Positions 1 through 7,922 of a DNA stretch of 63,569 bases are shown here, in pieces. The number at the start of each line of letters is the position of its first letter. Position 1 is the first letter of the stretch. This stretch comes from Bacteroidales bacterium (lineage in GTDB: Bacteria; Bacteroidota; Bacteroidia; Bacteroidales; UBA932). Below the pieces are notes generated by a model. It saw only the letters and a program-made list of their open reading frames with translations. It was not told where the DNA came from and ran no database searches. The position numbers were made by a program, and so were the translations under genes. The stretch covers positions 1-63,569 of the forward strand of contig JAFQGK010000062.1 of NCBI GenBank assembly GCA_017398335.1, written 5' to 3'.

Positions 1-27
1 AAAACGAATTTAAAAAAGAATAATATT

Positions 28-300
28 ATGACAAAGGCAGAAATCGTAAATGAGGTTGCAAAGGCAACTGGTATTGAGAAAGCTACAGTACAGATTGTTG
101 TAGAATCATTTATGGAGAGCGTCAAGGGCTCACTCGCAAAGGGCAACCCTGTTTACCTCCGCGGATTCGGCAGCTTCATCATCAAGCACAGAGCAGAGAA
201 GGCAGCAAGAAACATCACCAAGAACACAACCATGACTATTCCTGCTCACAACATTCCTGCATTCAAGCCTGCAAAGGTATTCGCAAACGAAGTTAAATAA
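28..300 (+). CDS. hup: HU family DNA-binding protein
   Basis: A 90-residue histone-like protein that would bind and bend DNA as a dimer in the nucleoid. The whole HU fold is visible: an N-terminal helical dimerisation region beginning MTKAEIVNEVAKATG, then the beta-arm segment with GFGSFIIKHR near residues 47-56 and the conserved IPAHNIPAFKPAK tail near residues 71-83. Length matches the family. The following 30-residue gene begins 26 bp later, so the two are probably co-transcribed. Its own promoter lies off the left edge. Sequence alone cannot separate HU from an IHF-type subunit, but it looks like the ordinary Bacteroidota HU. Confidence 0.95.
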   Translation: MTKAEIVNEVAKATGIEKATVQIVVESFMESVKGSLAKGNPVYLRGFGSFIIKHRAEKAARNITKNTTMTIPAHNIPAFKPAKVFANEVK

Positions 301-325
301 GTATCACTTTATAAATTAATAAACC

Positions 326-418
326 ATGCCAAACGGAAAGAAGCATAAAAGGCATAAGATGGCTACGCACAAGCGTAAGAAGCGCCTGCGTAAGAACAGA
401 CACAAGAAGAGAAAGTAA
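326..418 (+). CDS. 30-residue, highly basic small protein, possible ribosomal peptide
   Basis: The reading frame starts ATG at 326, encodes 30 residues and stops at 416-418. Almost every residue is Lys, Arg or His (MPNGKKHKRHKMATHKRKK at the start). The composition and the HK-KK-RLRKNRHKK pattern resemble the very short ribosomal peptides related to mitochondrial mS38 (AURKAIP1/COX24 domain), and peptides like this are common in Bacteroidota. Assignment to the ribosome is inference from resemblance. It sits directly behind HU and ahead of a stem-loop. It is too short for many gene callers. Confidence 0.75.
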   Translation: MPNGKKHKRHKMATHKRKKRLRKNRHKKRK

Positions 419-453
419 TTTTTCCGCAGTGTCTGCCATTTTAGCAGTCTGCT

Positions 454-490
454 AAAGAGAGGCTGGCCTGGGGGTCGGCCTCTTTAGTTT
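454..490 (+). terminator. Probable terminator behind HU and the basic peptide
   Basis: An AAAGAGAGGC arm at 454-463 faces GCCTCTTT at 478-485 across a GC-rich loop, followed by a short T-containing tail. It would end the HU/basic-peptide transcript before the RNase G gene. The stem is short and imperfect. Confidence 0.5.
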
Positions 491-518
491 CAAAAAGTTC
501 TAAACATTGAAATTCCTG

Positions 519-2075
519 ATGGAGTCTGAAAAGGATCTGATCGTTGACGTAGGTACAACGGAAGTATCGATCGCACTGATGGAAAATCACAGGCTGATCG
601 AGCTCAACAAGGAGTCCAGCCAGGGGCATAGCTTTTCAGTAGGAGATGTATACCTCGGAAAGGTTAAGAAGATTCTTCCTGCCCTTAATGCTGCCTTTGT
701 CGACATCGGAGATGAGAAGGAGGCTTTTGTACACTATCTGGACCTGGGATTGTATTTCGAAGCATTCGACGAATTTGTCAGAAGGATAAATCCGAACACG
801 GATGCAAAAGGAATCTACAAACATATCAAGCCAGACAAGATTCTCGAAAAGGAAGGACGTATTGAAGACGTGCTTACTCCGGGACAGATGATCATCGTAC
901 AGATTGTCAAGGAGCCGATTTCGACAAAAGGGTCACGACTGACTGCGGAAATTTCATTGGCAGGACGAAACATTGTACTGCTTCCCTTCGCCGAGAAGGT
1001 AAGCGTATCACAGAAGATTTCCTCAAAAGAGGAGAAAAGAAGACTTGAGACACTTGTCAGGAGTATTCTTCCGAAAAACTATGGAGCCATCATCCGAACA
1101 GCAGCTGAGGGAAAGAACGCAGCTGTCCTTGATGCAGAACTGATGTCTCTGATTGAAAAATGGGAGAATTCCTGGAAGAAACTAGCTCAATCAAAGGGAG
1201 TACAACTGCTGTTCACAGAATACAGCAAGACCACCACTATTCTCAGGGACCTTCTGAATGACTCATTCACAAACATCTACGTGAATGATGAGACAATTTA
1301 TGAAGAAACCCGCAAATACATCTCGCTGATCTCACCGGAGCAGGAAAAGATCGTCAAGTTATACAAAGACAAGACCCCTATCTTCGACCACTTCGAAGTT
1401 ACGAGACAGATCAAGAGTTCATTTGGAAAGGTGGTTCCCATCAGGCAGGGAGCATATCTCGTGATTGAGCACACAGAAGCATTGCACGTAATAGACGTCA
1501 ACAGCGGCATCCGGAACAAGAACAAGGAGCAGGAACAGAATACATTTGACGTCAACTGCAACGCTGCCGAGGAGATTGCAAGACAGCTCAGACTTCGAGA
1601 CATGGGAGGTATCGTAATCGTAGACTTCATTGATATGGAGACCAACGAGCACAGAAATGCTCTCTACAAGAAGATGACAGAGCTTATGGAGTCTGACAGA
1701 GCTAAGCACAACGTGCTGCCTCTCACAAAGTTCGGACTGATGCAGATCACCAGGCAAAGAGTCCGTCCGGCAACAGAGATCAACACTCAGGAAGTTTGTC
1801 CGGTGTGCAACGGAACAGGAAAGATATCATCAAGTGTCGTTATCGATGAGGCTATAGAGAGACGTCTGTCATATTATGTGATGGAGAAAGGTCTCAAGAA
1901 CCTCACCCTTAAGGTCAGCCCTATTCTTGGAGCCTACCTTACGAAAGGACTCTTCAATTCAATTCTGGGACGCTGGAAAAAGAAGTACAGATGCAAGATC
2001 GAACTGAATGAAATCACTGATTTCACAGTCCTGCAGAATGAATTCTTCAATGAAAAAGGAGAGAAGCTCGACTAG
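519..2075 (+). CDS. rng: Ribonuclease G/E family endoribonuclease
   Basis: Single-strand-specific endoribonuclease of the RNase E/G family, acting in rRNA maturation and mRNA decay in the cytoplasm. The N-terminal S1 region contains GDVYLGKVKKILPALNAAF. The catalytic core has DVNSG (around residue 330) and IVIVDFIDM (around residue 370), which supply the metal-binding aspartates, and CPVCNGTG gives the zinc-link cysteines. About 518 residues is RNase G length, with no long RNase E scaffold tail. I chose ATG at 519, because the protein then begins MESEKDLIVDVG as relatives do; a TTG at 507 in the same frame would add four residues. The gene ends inside a terminator shared with the convergent rluD-type gene. 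Confidence 0.93.
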   Translation: MESEKDLIVDVGTTEVSIALMENHRLIELNKESSQGHSFSVGDVYLGKVKKILPALNAAFVDIGDEKEAFVHYLDLGLYFEAFDEFVRRINPNTDAKGIYKHIKPDKILEKEGRIEDVLTPGQMIIVQIVKEPISTKGSRLTAEISLAGRNIVLLPFAEKVSVSQKISSKEEKRRLETLVRSILPKNYGAIIRTAAEGKNAAVLDAELMSLIEKWENSWKKLAQSKGVQLLFTEYSKTTTILRDLLNDSFTNIYVNDETIYEETRKYISLISPEQEKIVKLYKDKTPIFDHFEVTRQIKSSFGKVVPIRQGAYLVIEHTEALHVIDVNSGIRNKNKEQEQNTFDVNCNAAEEIARQLRLRDMGGIVIVDFIDMETNEHRNALYKKMTELMESDRAKHNVLPLTKFGLMQITRQRVRPATEINTQEVCPVCNGTGKISSSVVIDEAIERRLSYYVMEKGLKNLTLKVSPILGAYLTKGLFNSILGRWKKKYRCKIELNEITDFTVLQNEFFNEKGEKLD

Positions 2076-2089
2076 CTTCTCTCCTTTTT
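2053..2089. terminator. Bidirectional terminator between rng and rluD-type gene
   Basis: A perfect 16-bp inverted repeat, arms 2053-2068 and 2074-2089, with a 5-nt loop. It carries A-runs on the left and T-runs on the right, so it can work on both strands. It overlaps the last codons of both convergent genes, including the rng stop codon. Confidence 0.93.
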
Positions 2090-3201
2090 CATTCTTCTTC
2101 CAGAAACTGTGACATATTTTCTGAATATTTACGCCACTTGTCAATCAAGGCCTGCATGTCATCAGGCAGAGGAGAATCGAAACGAACCATCTGCTTCGTG
2201 CTAGGATGGATAAAACCAAGTGTCTTCGCATGCAGAGCCTGACGTGGAAGTAATTTGAAGCAGTTCTCTATGAACTGACGATATTTCGCGTAAATCGTTC
2301 CTTTACGTATTTCAGCTCCATCATATCTTTCGTCGTTGAAGAGCGGATGGCCTATCCAGTTGAAATGTACGCGTATCTGATGGGTTCTGCCGGTCTCGAG
2401 ACGGCACTCGACCACAGTCACATATCCAAAACGTTCCAACACGCGATAGTGGGTAACAGCATGCTTGCCATGGTCTCCATCAGGAAAGACCTTGAACCTC
2501 ATCCTGTCATTAGGGTCGCGTCCGATATTGCCTGTGATAGTTCCTTCGTCTTCCTTAAGATTTCCCCACACGATAGCTACATATCTGCGCTCGATCGAAT
2601 GTACGAAGAACTGTTTTGCAAGGTTCAGCTGAGATTCATCATTCTTGGCGACAACCAGAAGACCTGAGGTATCCTTATCTATCCTATGGACAAGAACTCC
2701 CATCCTTTCATCCTCTGCATCGGGGCCTTGCGATATGCCGAGATGATACGCCAGCGCATTTACCAAAGTGCCGCTGAAGTGTCCGTGTCCCGGGTGCACG
2801 ACCATACCTGCCTCCTTGTTCAGGACAAGAAGGTCGTCATCTTCATATACTATATTCAAAGGTATATTTTCCGGCAGAATCTCCAGTCCCCTTCTCTGAT
2901 ACGGCATCACGAACTTCACCACATCACCCGGACGGACAATATAGTTGGCCTTGACTATCTTCTCATTCACCCGGATATACTCAGCCTTGATAGCCAGCTG
3001 GATACGATGACGGGAAGTATATTCCATATGAGTGGAAAGATACTTGTCGACACGCATCGGCTCCTGACCGGAAGAAATGTCAAAACGGTAATGCTCGAAC
3101 ATTTCCTGCTGATCATCATCCGAGTCAGCACATTCCTCTATATTCTGACTTTCTTCAGAGAGTTCCTCGTCAAAATCAAAAAAAAGATCCTTTTCCATCA
3201 T
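2089..3201 (-). CDS. rluD: RluA/RluD family rRNA pseudouridine synthase
   Basis: Converts uridine to pseudouridine, probably in 23S rRNA. An acidic N-terminal extension of about 45 residues comes first. An S4 RNA-binding domain follows (VDKYLSTHMEYTSRHRIQ). The catalytic domain has HRIDKDTSGLLVVAKN with the catalytic Asp in the HR[IL]D-x-TSG motif, and GRTHQIRVH near the C-terminus. The start ATG at 3201 lies just past the stop of the upstream PASTA gene; the frame is open upstream to 3252 but that part overlaps the PASTA gene. It is the last gene of a four-gene minus-strand run from lysE. The exact target uridines cannot be told from sequence. Confidence 0.92.
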   Translation of the reverse strand: MMEKDLFFDFDEELSEESQNIEECADSDDDQQEMFEHYRFDISSGQEPMRVDKYLSTHMEYTSRHRIQLAIKAEYIRVNEKIVKANYIVRPGDVVKFVMPYQRRGLEILPENIPLNIVYEDDDLLVLNKEAGMVVHPGHGHFSGTLVNALAYHLGISQGPDAEDERMGVLVHRIDKDTSGLLVVAKNDESQLNLAKQFFVHSIERRYVAIVWGNLKEDEGTITGNIGRDPNDRMRFKVFPDGDHGKHAVTHYRVLERFGYVTVVECRLETGRTHQIRVHFNWIGHPLFNDERYDGAEIRKGTIYAKYRQFIENCFKLLPRQALHAKTLGFIHPSTKQMVRFDSPLPDDMQALIDKWRKYSENMSQFLEEE

Positions 3202-3202
3202 C

Positions 3203-4033
3203 CTATTTTCCTGAATACTTCTTCTCGAGCCTCTGAGGCACCTTATTCTCATCTATGGTAAGATAAAGGGTAACTTCATCTCCCTTGCGTGCATACAGGC
3301 TGTCCGAAGGTTCCGGAGTCTGTTTATATACTACTGCTGCCAGTGAATCATCATAATTCTTGACAGTTGCATCAAATCTCAGTCTGTTCACATTAAGAGA
3401 ACTGCTGTGTACGGCATCGACTGCGCTCAGATTCCTGAGTCCCAGTACATCAGGCACATATGTCCTGCTGTCACTTGAATTAAGACCGACAACAAGATCG
3501 ATGACAGACTCGCTCTCTATCTGGGTGCCGGGATCGATTTCCCTGTTCCGCATAAGCTGACGCAATACATTGTTGGTTGCCATATCCTGAACGTAGATAA
3601 GTCTGCCCAGGACAAGACCACGCGACTGAAGTTCAGCCATTGCCTGCCTCATGGAATATCCTATAAGATTCGGCATCGTCACTTTCTTGGCATTCAATGC
3701 ATTGATAGTAAGAGCGATACGGCGCCCGTCCTTCACCTTGCTTCCTGCTGAGGGATTCTGTCTGTATACAGCGCCTTTCTTCATCCTCTTGACATAGACA
3801 GAATCTACGACCTCCACTCTCATGCCTTCGGAAGAGGCCACGCCGGCAGCTTCTTCCACACTCATGTTCGAAAGATCGGGAACTATGAGTTCCTGATTAT
3901 GCTTGGTAACAATATTAAGGAATATCACTGCTCCTGCTATGAGTACAATCATTATAATCAAAGCTGCCAGAAGATTCTTCACGATCCAGTTTCCGAGAAT
4001 CCCCGATTTATTGTCCTTTACTGCCATTTTCAT
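3203..4033 (-). CDS. Membrane-anchored PASTA-domain protein
   Basis: Single-pass protein with a short basic cytoplasmic tail, one membrane segment at about residues 20-43 (LLAALIIMIVLIAGAVIFL) and three PASTA repeats outside (roughly 47-113, 115-183 and 190-262), each with the VPDL/MPNL start and the Pro/Gly-rich end. PASTA repeats bind peptidoglycan or muropeptides in other proteins; there is no kinase or penicillin-binding domain here. The ATG overlaps the stop of the DUF362 gene, so translation is probably coupled. PASTA-only proteins next to an RluD gene are common in Bacteroidota. Role inferred: wall sensing or scaffolding. Confidence 0.88.
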   Translation of the reverse strand: MKMAVKDNKSGILGNWIVKNLLAALIIMIVLIAGAVIFLNIVTKHNQELIVPDLSNMSVEEAAGVASSEGMRVEVVDSVYVKRMKKGAVYRQNPSAGSKVKDGRRIALTINALNAKKVTMPNLIGYSMRQAMAELQSRGLVLGRLIYVQDMATNNVLRQLMRNREIDPGTQIESESVIDLVVGLNSSDSRTYVPDVLGLRNLSAVDAVHSSSLNVNRLRFDATVKNYDDSLAAVVYKQTPEPSDSLYARKGDEVTLYLTIDENKVPQRLEKKYSGK

Positions 4034-5166
4034 CAGATTTTTATGAGTTCATACGAACGGGTACCCAGACCGATCTTCTCACCATATTCCACACCTGCCT
4101 CCCAATTGGTATCCGGATGGACAATGTGGAACTTATCCTCACCTCTATGATGATGGCTGCAGCTACAAGTACCGTCTGCTGCCTTATCTGAAATCGCATT
4201 CCCCATAAGGCTTGGAGCCGCCTTGACAAGATCTGCACACGCACAGTCCAATGCTACCGGATCGAATGATGCCGCTATACCGAGATCCGGCACGATTGCC
4301 GCATCATTATGGTTCCAGCAATCGCAGTTCGGAGATACGTTCATGATGAAACTGATATGGAATGACGGCTTGTCCTTTACCACTGCATATGCATATTCAG
4401 CTATCTTGCGGTTCAGGACTTCCGATGTATCATAGTCCTTGACTACAGCTGCCGACTTCTGACATACCGCAACACACTGGCCGCAACCTACACACTTGGC
4501 ATAATCAATAACGGCCTTCCTGTCCACAACCTTTACGGCATCATGGCGGCAATATTTCTCACAGATACGGCAACCGATGCAATTATCAAGATCAATCTGC
4601 GGCTGTGACGAAGAATGCAGCTCAAGCTTTCCTCCAACGCTTGCCGAGCCCATTCCGAGATTCTTCAACGCGCCTCCGAAGCCACTCTGCTCATGTCCCT
4701 TGAAGTGACTCATGGAAATAACGATATCAGCATCTGCGATAGCAGCACCTATCTTCGGAGACGGGCAATATGAGCCCCCGCAGGGAACCTCCTTGAAGTC
4801 TGTTCCCTTCAGTCCGTCAGCTATTATCACATCCGCATGGGCAGAGATTCTGTTGAAGCCGTTTTCCATGGCGGCATCCAGATGGTCTACTGCATTGGAA
4901 CGGCCTCCGGAATACAGTGTGTTTGCATCTGTCAGGAATGGCTTACCTCCTAAAGAACGGATCACATCCACCACGCGTGCTGCATAGTTCGGCCTTATAT
5001 AGGCAAGATTGCCGGGCTCACCGAAATGAATCTTGATGGCTGCAAACTTGTCCTTGAAATCAATGTCCGATATACCGGCCCTTCTGACAAGTCTCTCCAA
5101 CTTTGTCATAAGGTCGTTACCGGGAGTTGTCCTTAAATCTGTAAAGTAAACTTTTGACGGTTCCAT
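4033..5166 (-). CDS. DUF362 protein with two [4Fe-4S] clusters
   Basis: 377 residues: a DUF362 domain fills most of the protein and a 2x[4Fe-4S] ferredoxin insert sits in the middle. Cluster cysteines are C196, C199, C202, C206 (CIGCRICEKYC) and C225, C228, C231, C235 (CVGCGQCVAVC). The region HFKGHEQSGFGGALKNLGMG is the typical DUF362 core. The C-terminal part has a CSCSHHH stretch that could bind metal. No membrane segments, so probably a cytoplasmic redox protein; the reaction is unknown. It starts 11 bp after lysE and overlaps the PASTA gene start. Confidence 0.9.
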   Translation of the reverse strand: MEPSKVYFTDLRTTPGNDLMTKLERLVRRAGISDIDFKDKFAAIKIHFGEPGNLAYIRPNYAARVVDVIRSLGGKPFLTDANTLYSGGRSNAVDHLDAAMENGFNRISAHADVIIADGLKGTDFKEVPCGGSYCPSPKIGAAIADADIVISMSHFKGHEQSGFGGALKNLGMGSASVGGKLELHSSSQPQIDLDNCIGCRICEKYCRHDAVKVVDRKAVIDYAKCVGCGQCVAVCQKSAAVVKDYDTSEVLNRKIAEYAYAVVKDKPSFHISFIMNVSPNCDCWNHNDAAIVPDLGIAASFDPVALDCACADLVKAAPSLMGNAISDKAADGTCSCSHHHRGEDKFHIVHPDTNWEAGVEYGEKIGLGTRSYELIKI

Positions 5167-5177
5167 ATTGTTGTAAA

Positions 5178-5819
5178 TCAGTGCGTTGCCTGAAAAAAGC
5201 TATTGAAAAGTCCCTCACCAAGCAATGCTATACCTAATATAATGATTACCGCACCGGCAATCCTGTTTATCCATAAAATCGTCCTCATCTGGAACTTCTT
5301 TCTGAAATGATTCAGAAGCCACGACAGACTGAACCAGTAGGCAGCGGATCCTGCACTCACGGAAAGAATTATCGGCATGATGCTCCAGTTATGAGGTGCA
5401 TCATCCGCCAGACCGAAGAAGGCGAACAAAGCCAGAATGACGAAAACAGCTCCAGGATTGGAGAAGCCCATTACTACGGCCTGCATGAAATCCGTAAGAG
5501 AGACCGAACTTCCAGCGCCTTTCTTCATCTTCCTGAAAGGGTCTGAAAAAGTCATTGAAATTCCCAGACTCGCTATGACAAGGCCTCCGACAATCAGAAT
5601 GACATTCTGATGGGCATTGATGAACTCCTGCACAATAGCCAGAGCAAATATAGCTATGACTGCATACAACGTATCGACCACACATGCTCCCAAGCCTGTT
5701 ATAAAGCCTGACTTGTGCCCTCCGCTCAATGATTTCTGGATAACAAGGATTGCTATCGGTCCGATCGGAACCGATGCGCATATTCCTACAATGAATGCTT
5801 TAAGTATATCCAGAAACAT
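5178..5819 (-). CDS. LysE/RhtB family amino-acid exporter
   Basis: 213 residues with about six hydrophobic segments. The N-terminal GICASVPIGPIAILVIQKSLSGGHKSGFITGLG carries the family signature (P-GP in the first helix and the G-x2-SG loop); it is interrupted here only for reading. The family exports basic or neutral amino acids and derivatives by proton exchange; the substrate cannot be assigned. First gene of the minus-strand run lysE, DUF362, PASTA, rluD, with a -7 box 33 bp upstream of the start. Confidence 0.88.
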   Translation of the reverse strand: MFLDILKAFIVGICASVPIGPIAILVIQKSLSGGHKSGFITGLGACVVDTLYAVIAIFALAIVQEFINAHQNVILIVGGLVIASLGISMTFSDPFRKMKKGAGSSVSLTDFMQAVVMGFSNPGAVFVILALFAFFGLADDAPHNWSIMPIILSVSAGSAAYWFSLSWLLNHFRKKFQMRTILWINRIAGAVIIILGIALLGEGLFNSFFQATH

Positions 5820-5851
5820 AGGTATCGAAAATCAAAGTATTTGTAAACGGA

Positions 5852-5859
5852 CAAAGATA
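5852..5859 (-). promoter_or_regulatory. Promoter -7 box for lysE
   Basis: TATCTTTG on the minus strand matches the Bacteroidota TAnnTTTG box, 33 bp upstream of the lysE start. No good TTTG box at the expected distance. Confidence 0.55.
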
Positions 5860-5873
5860 AACAAATTTCTTCA

Positions 5874-5881
5874 TATCTTTG
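5874..5881 (+). promoter_or_regulatory. Promoter -7 box for lnt
   Basis: TATCTTTG followed by C on the plus strand, 21 bp before the lnt ATG. It is divergent from, and 14 bp away from, the lysE box. Confidence 0.65.
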
Positions 5882-5902
5882 CAGTGAGCGACACTACTGA
5901 AA

Positions 5903-7528
5903 ATGAAAAAGGAAAACATATTGTTATGGGGACTCGTACTGCTGTTTGCAGCATTGATGTCTGTCCCATTTCTCGTACCTCATACAGGCTTTCTTGCCTT
6001 ATTCGGACTGATCCCCCTTCTGTGCATGGACAGGATAGCGGACATGCTGGAGAAGAAAAGGGTCTGGATATATCACTACAGTGCATTCGTATTGTGGAAT
6101 GCAATCACTACATTCTGGGTATGCAATGCCACAATCGGAGGAGGATTGTTCGCCATTTTTGCAAATTCCCTCCAGATGTCCACAGTCTTCGCATTGTTCA
6201 GATGGAGCAAAAGAAGATTCCGCGGTGCGCTCCCATACATATTCCTGATGGTAACATGGATTGCCTGGGAAAGGTTCTATTTCGATGCCGAGATATCATG
6301 GCCTTGGCTGGTGCTCGGAAATGCGTTCGGCAGAACGACATGGGCTGTCCAGTGGTATGAGATTACCGGAGCGCTCGGAGGATCACTTTGGGTTTGGGCC
6401 TGCAACCTCGGACTCTTCGGACTGATGACCGTACTTTCTGACGGCAGCTGGCACGATTTCAACCGGAAAGCAAAATTTGCAGCAGTTTCCGGCTATATTA
6501 CCATACTTGTCGTCCCATTCATCCTCTCCGCATCAATAGCGAAAGAGTACAGGGATGCCATGGAGGCTGATGAAATGCTGGAGACTATAATAGTACAGCC
6601 TAATATCGATCCATACAACAAGTTTCAAGCACTGACTCAGTCGCAGCAGAATGCCATCCTGCTGAAGCAGGCAGAAGAAATGCTTCAATACAGGAAAAAC
6701 GACTCGACTGCCGCACCACTCCTCCTCCTTGCGCCAGAGACCTTTACGAGCGACATAATTGTCGGACAATATGACAGGAGCATGACATGGAGGGCCTTCA
6801 CATCATTCCTTAAAGACTATCCTGACGTAAACCTATTGTTCGGTGCATCCAGCTACGACTATATCCAGTCTGCACTGAGGCCTTCACACACTGCAAGAAA
6901 GGTCGGTGACAGAATGTGGGTGGAATCCCATAACTCCGCCCTGATGACAGACGGTACAGGACGTACCGAGATATTCCATAAAAGCAAACTTGTAGTTGCA
7001 GTCGAACACACTCCGTATCCAGCCATACTCTGCAGGATAGACGATCTGCTAGGAGGCGTCATGGGAAGATGTGTCGGCCAGGACGAAGTCAGTCTTCTGA
7101 ATGTGAAGGATACAGAAGGCAATACCATTCCTATAGGATGTGCAGTCTGCTACGAATCTGTCTATGGAGAATATTATACAGAATATATAAGAAAAGGTGC
7201 CCGGGCCATGACCATCATCACAAACGATGCGTGGTGGGGAAATACGCCTGGATACAGACAGCATCTGAGCTACGCATGTCTGAGGGCCATAGAGACCAGA
7301 AGAGCAATTGCAAGATGCGCAAATACAGGTATTTCGGCCATTATAAGCCCGTCCGGCGAAATCGTTTCTGAAACCGGATGGTGGCAGTCAGACGTTTTGG
7401 AAGGACAGATTCCTCTGAGAAACGACATTACATTCTTTGTAGATCATGGAGATATCACCGGACGTCTATGCTCTTTCCTGTCCATACTGCTTCTGCTCGC
7501 ACTCATCGTGCGCTTCAGAACTTTCTGA
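5903..7528 (+). CDS. lnt: Apolipoprotein N-acyltransferase
   Basis: Adds the third acyl chain to lipoproteins at the inner membrane, after Lgt and LspA. The N-terminal half has several membrane helices (residues about 5-215). The periplasmic nitrilase-like domain follows, with the catalytic triad visible as E279 in LAPETFT, K362 in FHKSKLVV and C416 in IGCAVCYESV. One last membrane helix ends the protein. At 541 residues it is normal length for Bacteroidota. The 3' end overlaps the convergent lipoprotein gene by 14 bp. The window holds several lipoproteins that would be its substrates. Confidence 0.95.
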   Translation: MKKENILLWGLVLLFAALMSVPFLVPHTGFLALFGLIPLLCMDRIADMLEKKRVWIYHYSAFVLWNAITTFWVCNATIGGGLFAIFANSLQMSTVFALFRWSKRRFRGALPYIFLMVTWIAWERFYFDAEISWPWLVLGNAFGRTTWAVQWYEITGALGGSLWVWACNLGLFGLMTVLSDGSWHDFNRKAKFAAVSGYITILVVPFILSASIAKEYRDAMEADEMLETIIVQPNIDPYNKFQALTQSQQNAILLKQAEEMLQYRKNDSTAAPLLLLAPETFTSDIIVGQYDRSMTWRAFTSFLKDYPDVNLLFGASSYDYIQSALRPSHTARKVGDRMWVESHNSALMTDGTGRTEIFHKSKLVVAVEHTPYPAILCRIDDLLGGVMGRCVGQDEVSLLNVKDTEGNTIPIGCAVCYESVYGEYYTEYIRKGARAMTIITNDAWWGNTPGYRQHLSYACLRAIETRRAIARCANTGISAIISPSGEIVSETGWWQSDVLEGQIPLRNDITFFVDHGDITGRLCSFLSILLLLALIVRFRTF

Positions 7529-7922
7529 CAACTACTCCGATTTTCTTGGACTGACACCACAACCAGTACTTTCCGCTGGCCGGAAGGATTCTTTCGACCT
7601 TGAATGTCAGTTCCTTTTCAGTTCTGACATTACTTGCTGTCGTATATTTAAGATCAGCGACGACTTCCTGTCCTTCCGTGCTGATATCAGAGCTGCATTT
7701 CAGCACGAAATAATCAGCCATATCGTCGTCCATAGCCCTGAATTCATTATTCCGGGCATTATATGCCATCTGACACGTGTCTCCGTCATATTCAAAGACT
7801 ACCACTCCTTTGACAATCAGTGACACTTCCTCCTTTGTAAAAAGGATTTCATCAACTTTATACTCTTCACATGAAACAAAAACAGCTGACAGAAGCAATG
7901 CAACAAATATCTTAATCTTCAT
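7515..7922 (-). CDS. Small lipoprotein encoded behind the M6 protease
   Basis: 135 residues. A signal peptide ends at VFVSC, with the lipidated cysteine at residue 18. The mature part is about 118 residues, predicted mostly beta, with no domain I recognise. The start overlaps the 3' end of the M6 protease gene by 11 bp, so the two are translated from one message. That coupling suggests a partner role for the protease (inhibitor, anchor or chaperone), but this is inference from position only. Confidence 0.8.
   Translation of the reverse strand: MKIKIFVALLLSAVFVSCEEYKVDEILFTKEEVSLIVKGVVVFEYDGDTCQMAYNARNNEFRAMDDDMADYFVLKCSSDISTEGQEVVADLKYTTASNVRTEKELTFKVERILPASGKYWLWCQSKKIGVVVRKF

Noticed and set aside
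5617-6360. 247-codon plus-strand frame across lysE and lnt
   Set aside because: It runs antisense to lysE and out of frame in lnt; the translation has no domain and no promoter fits.
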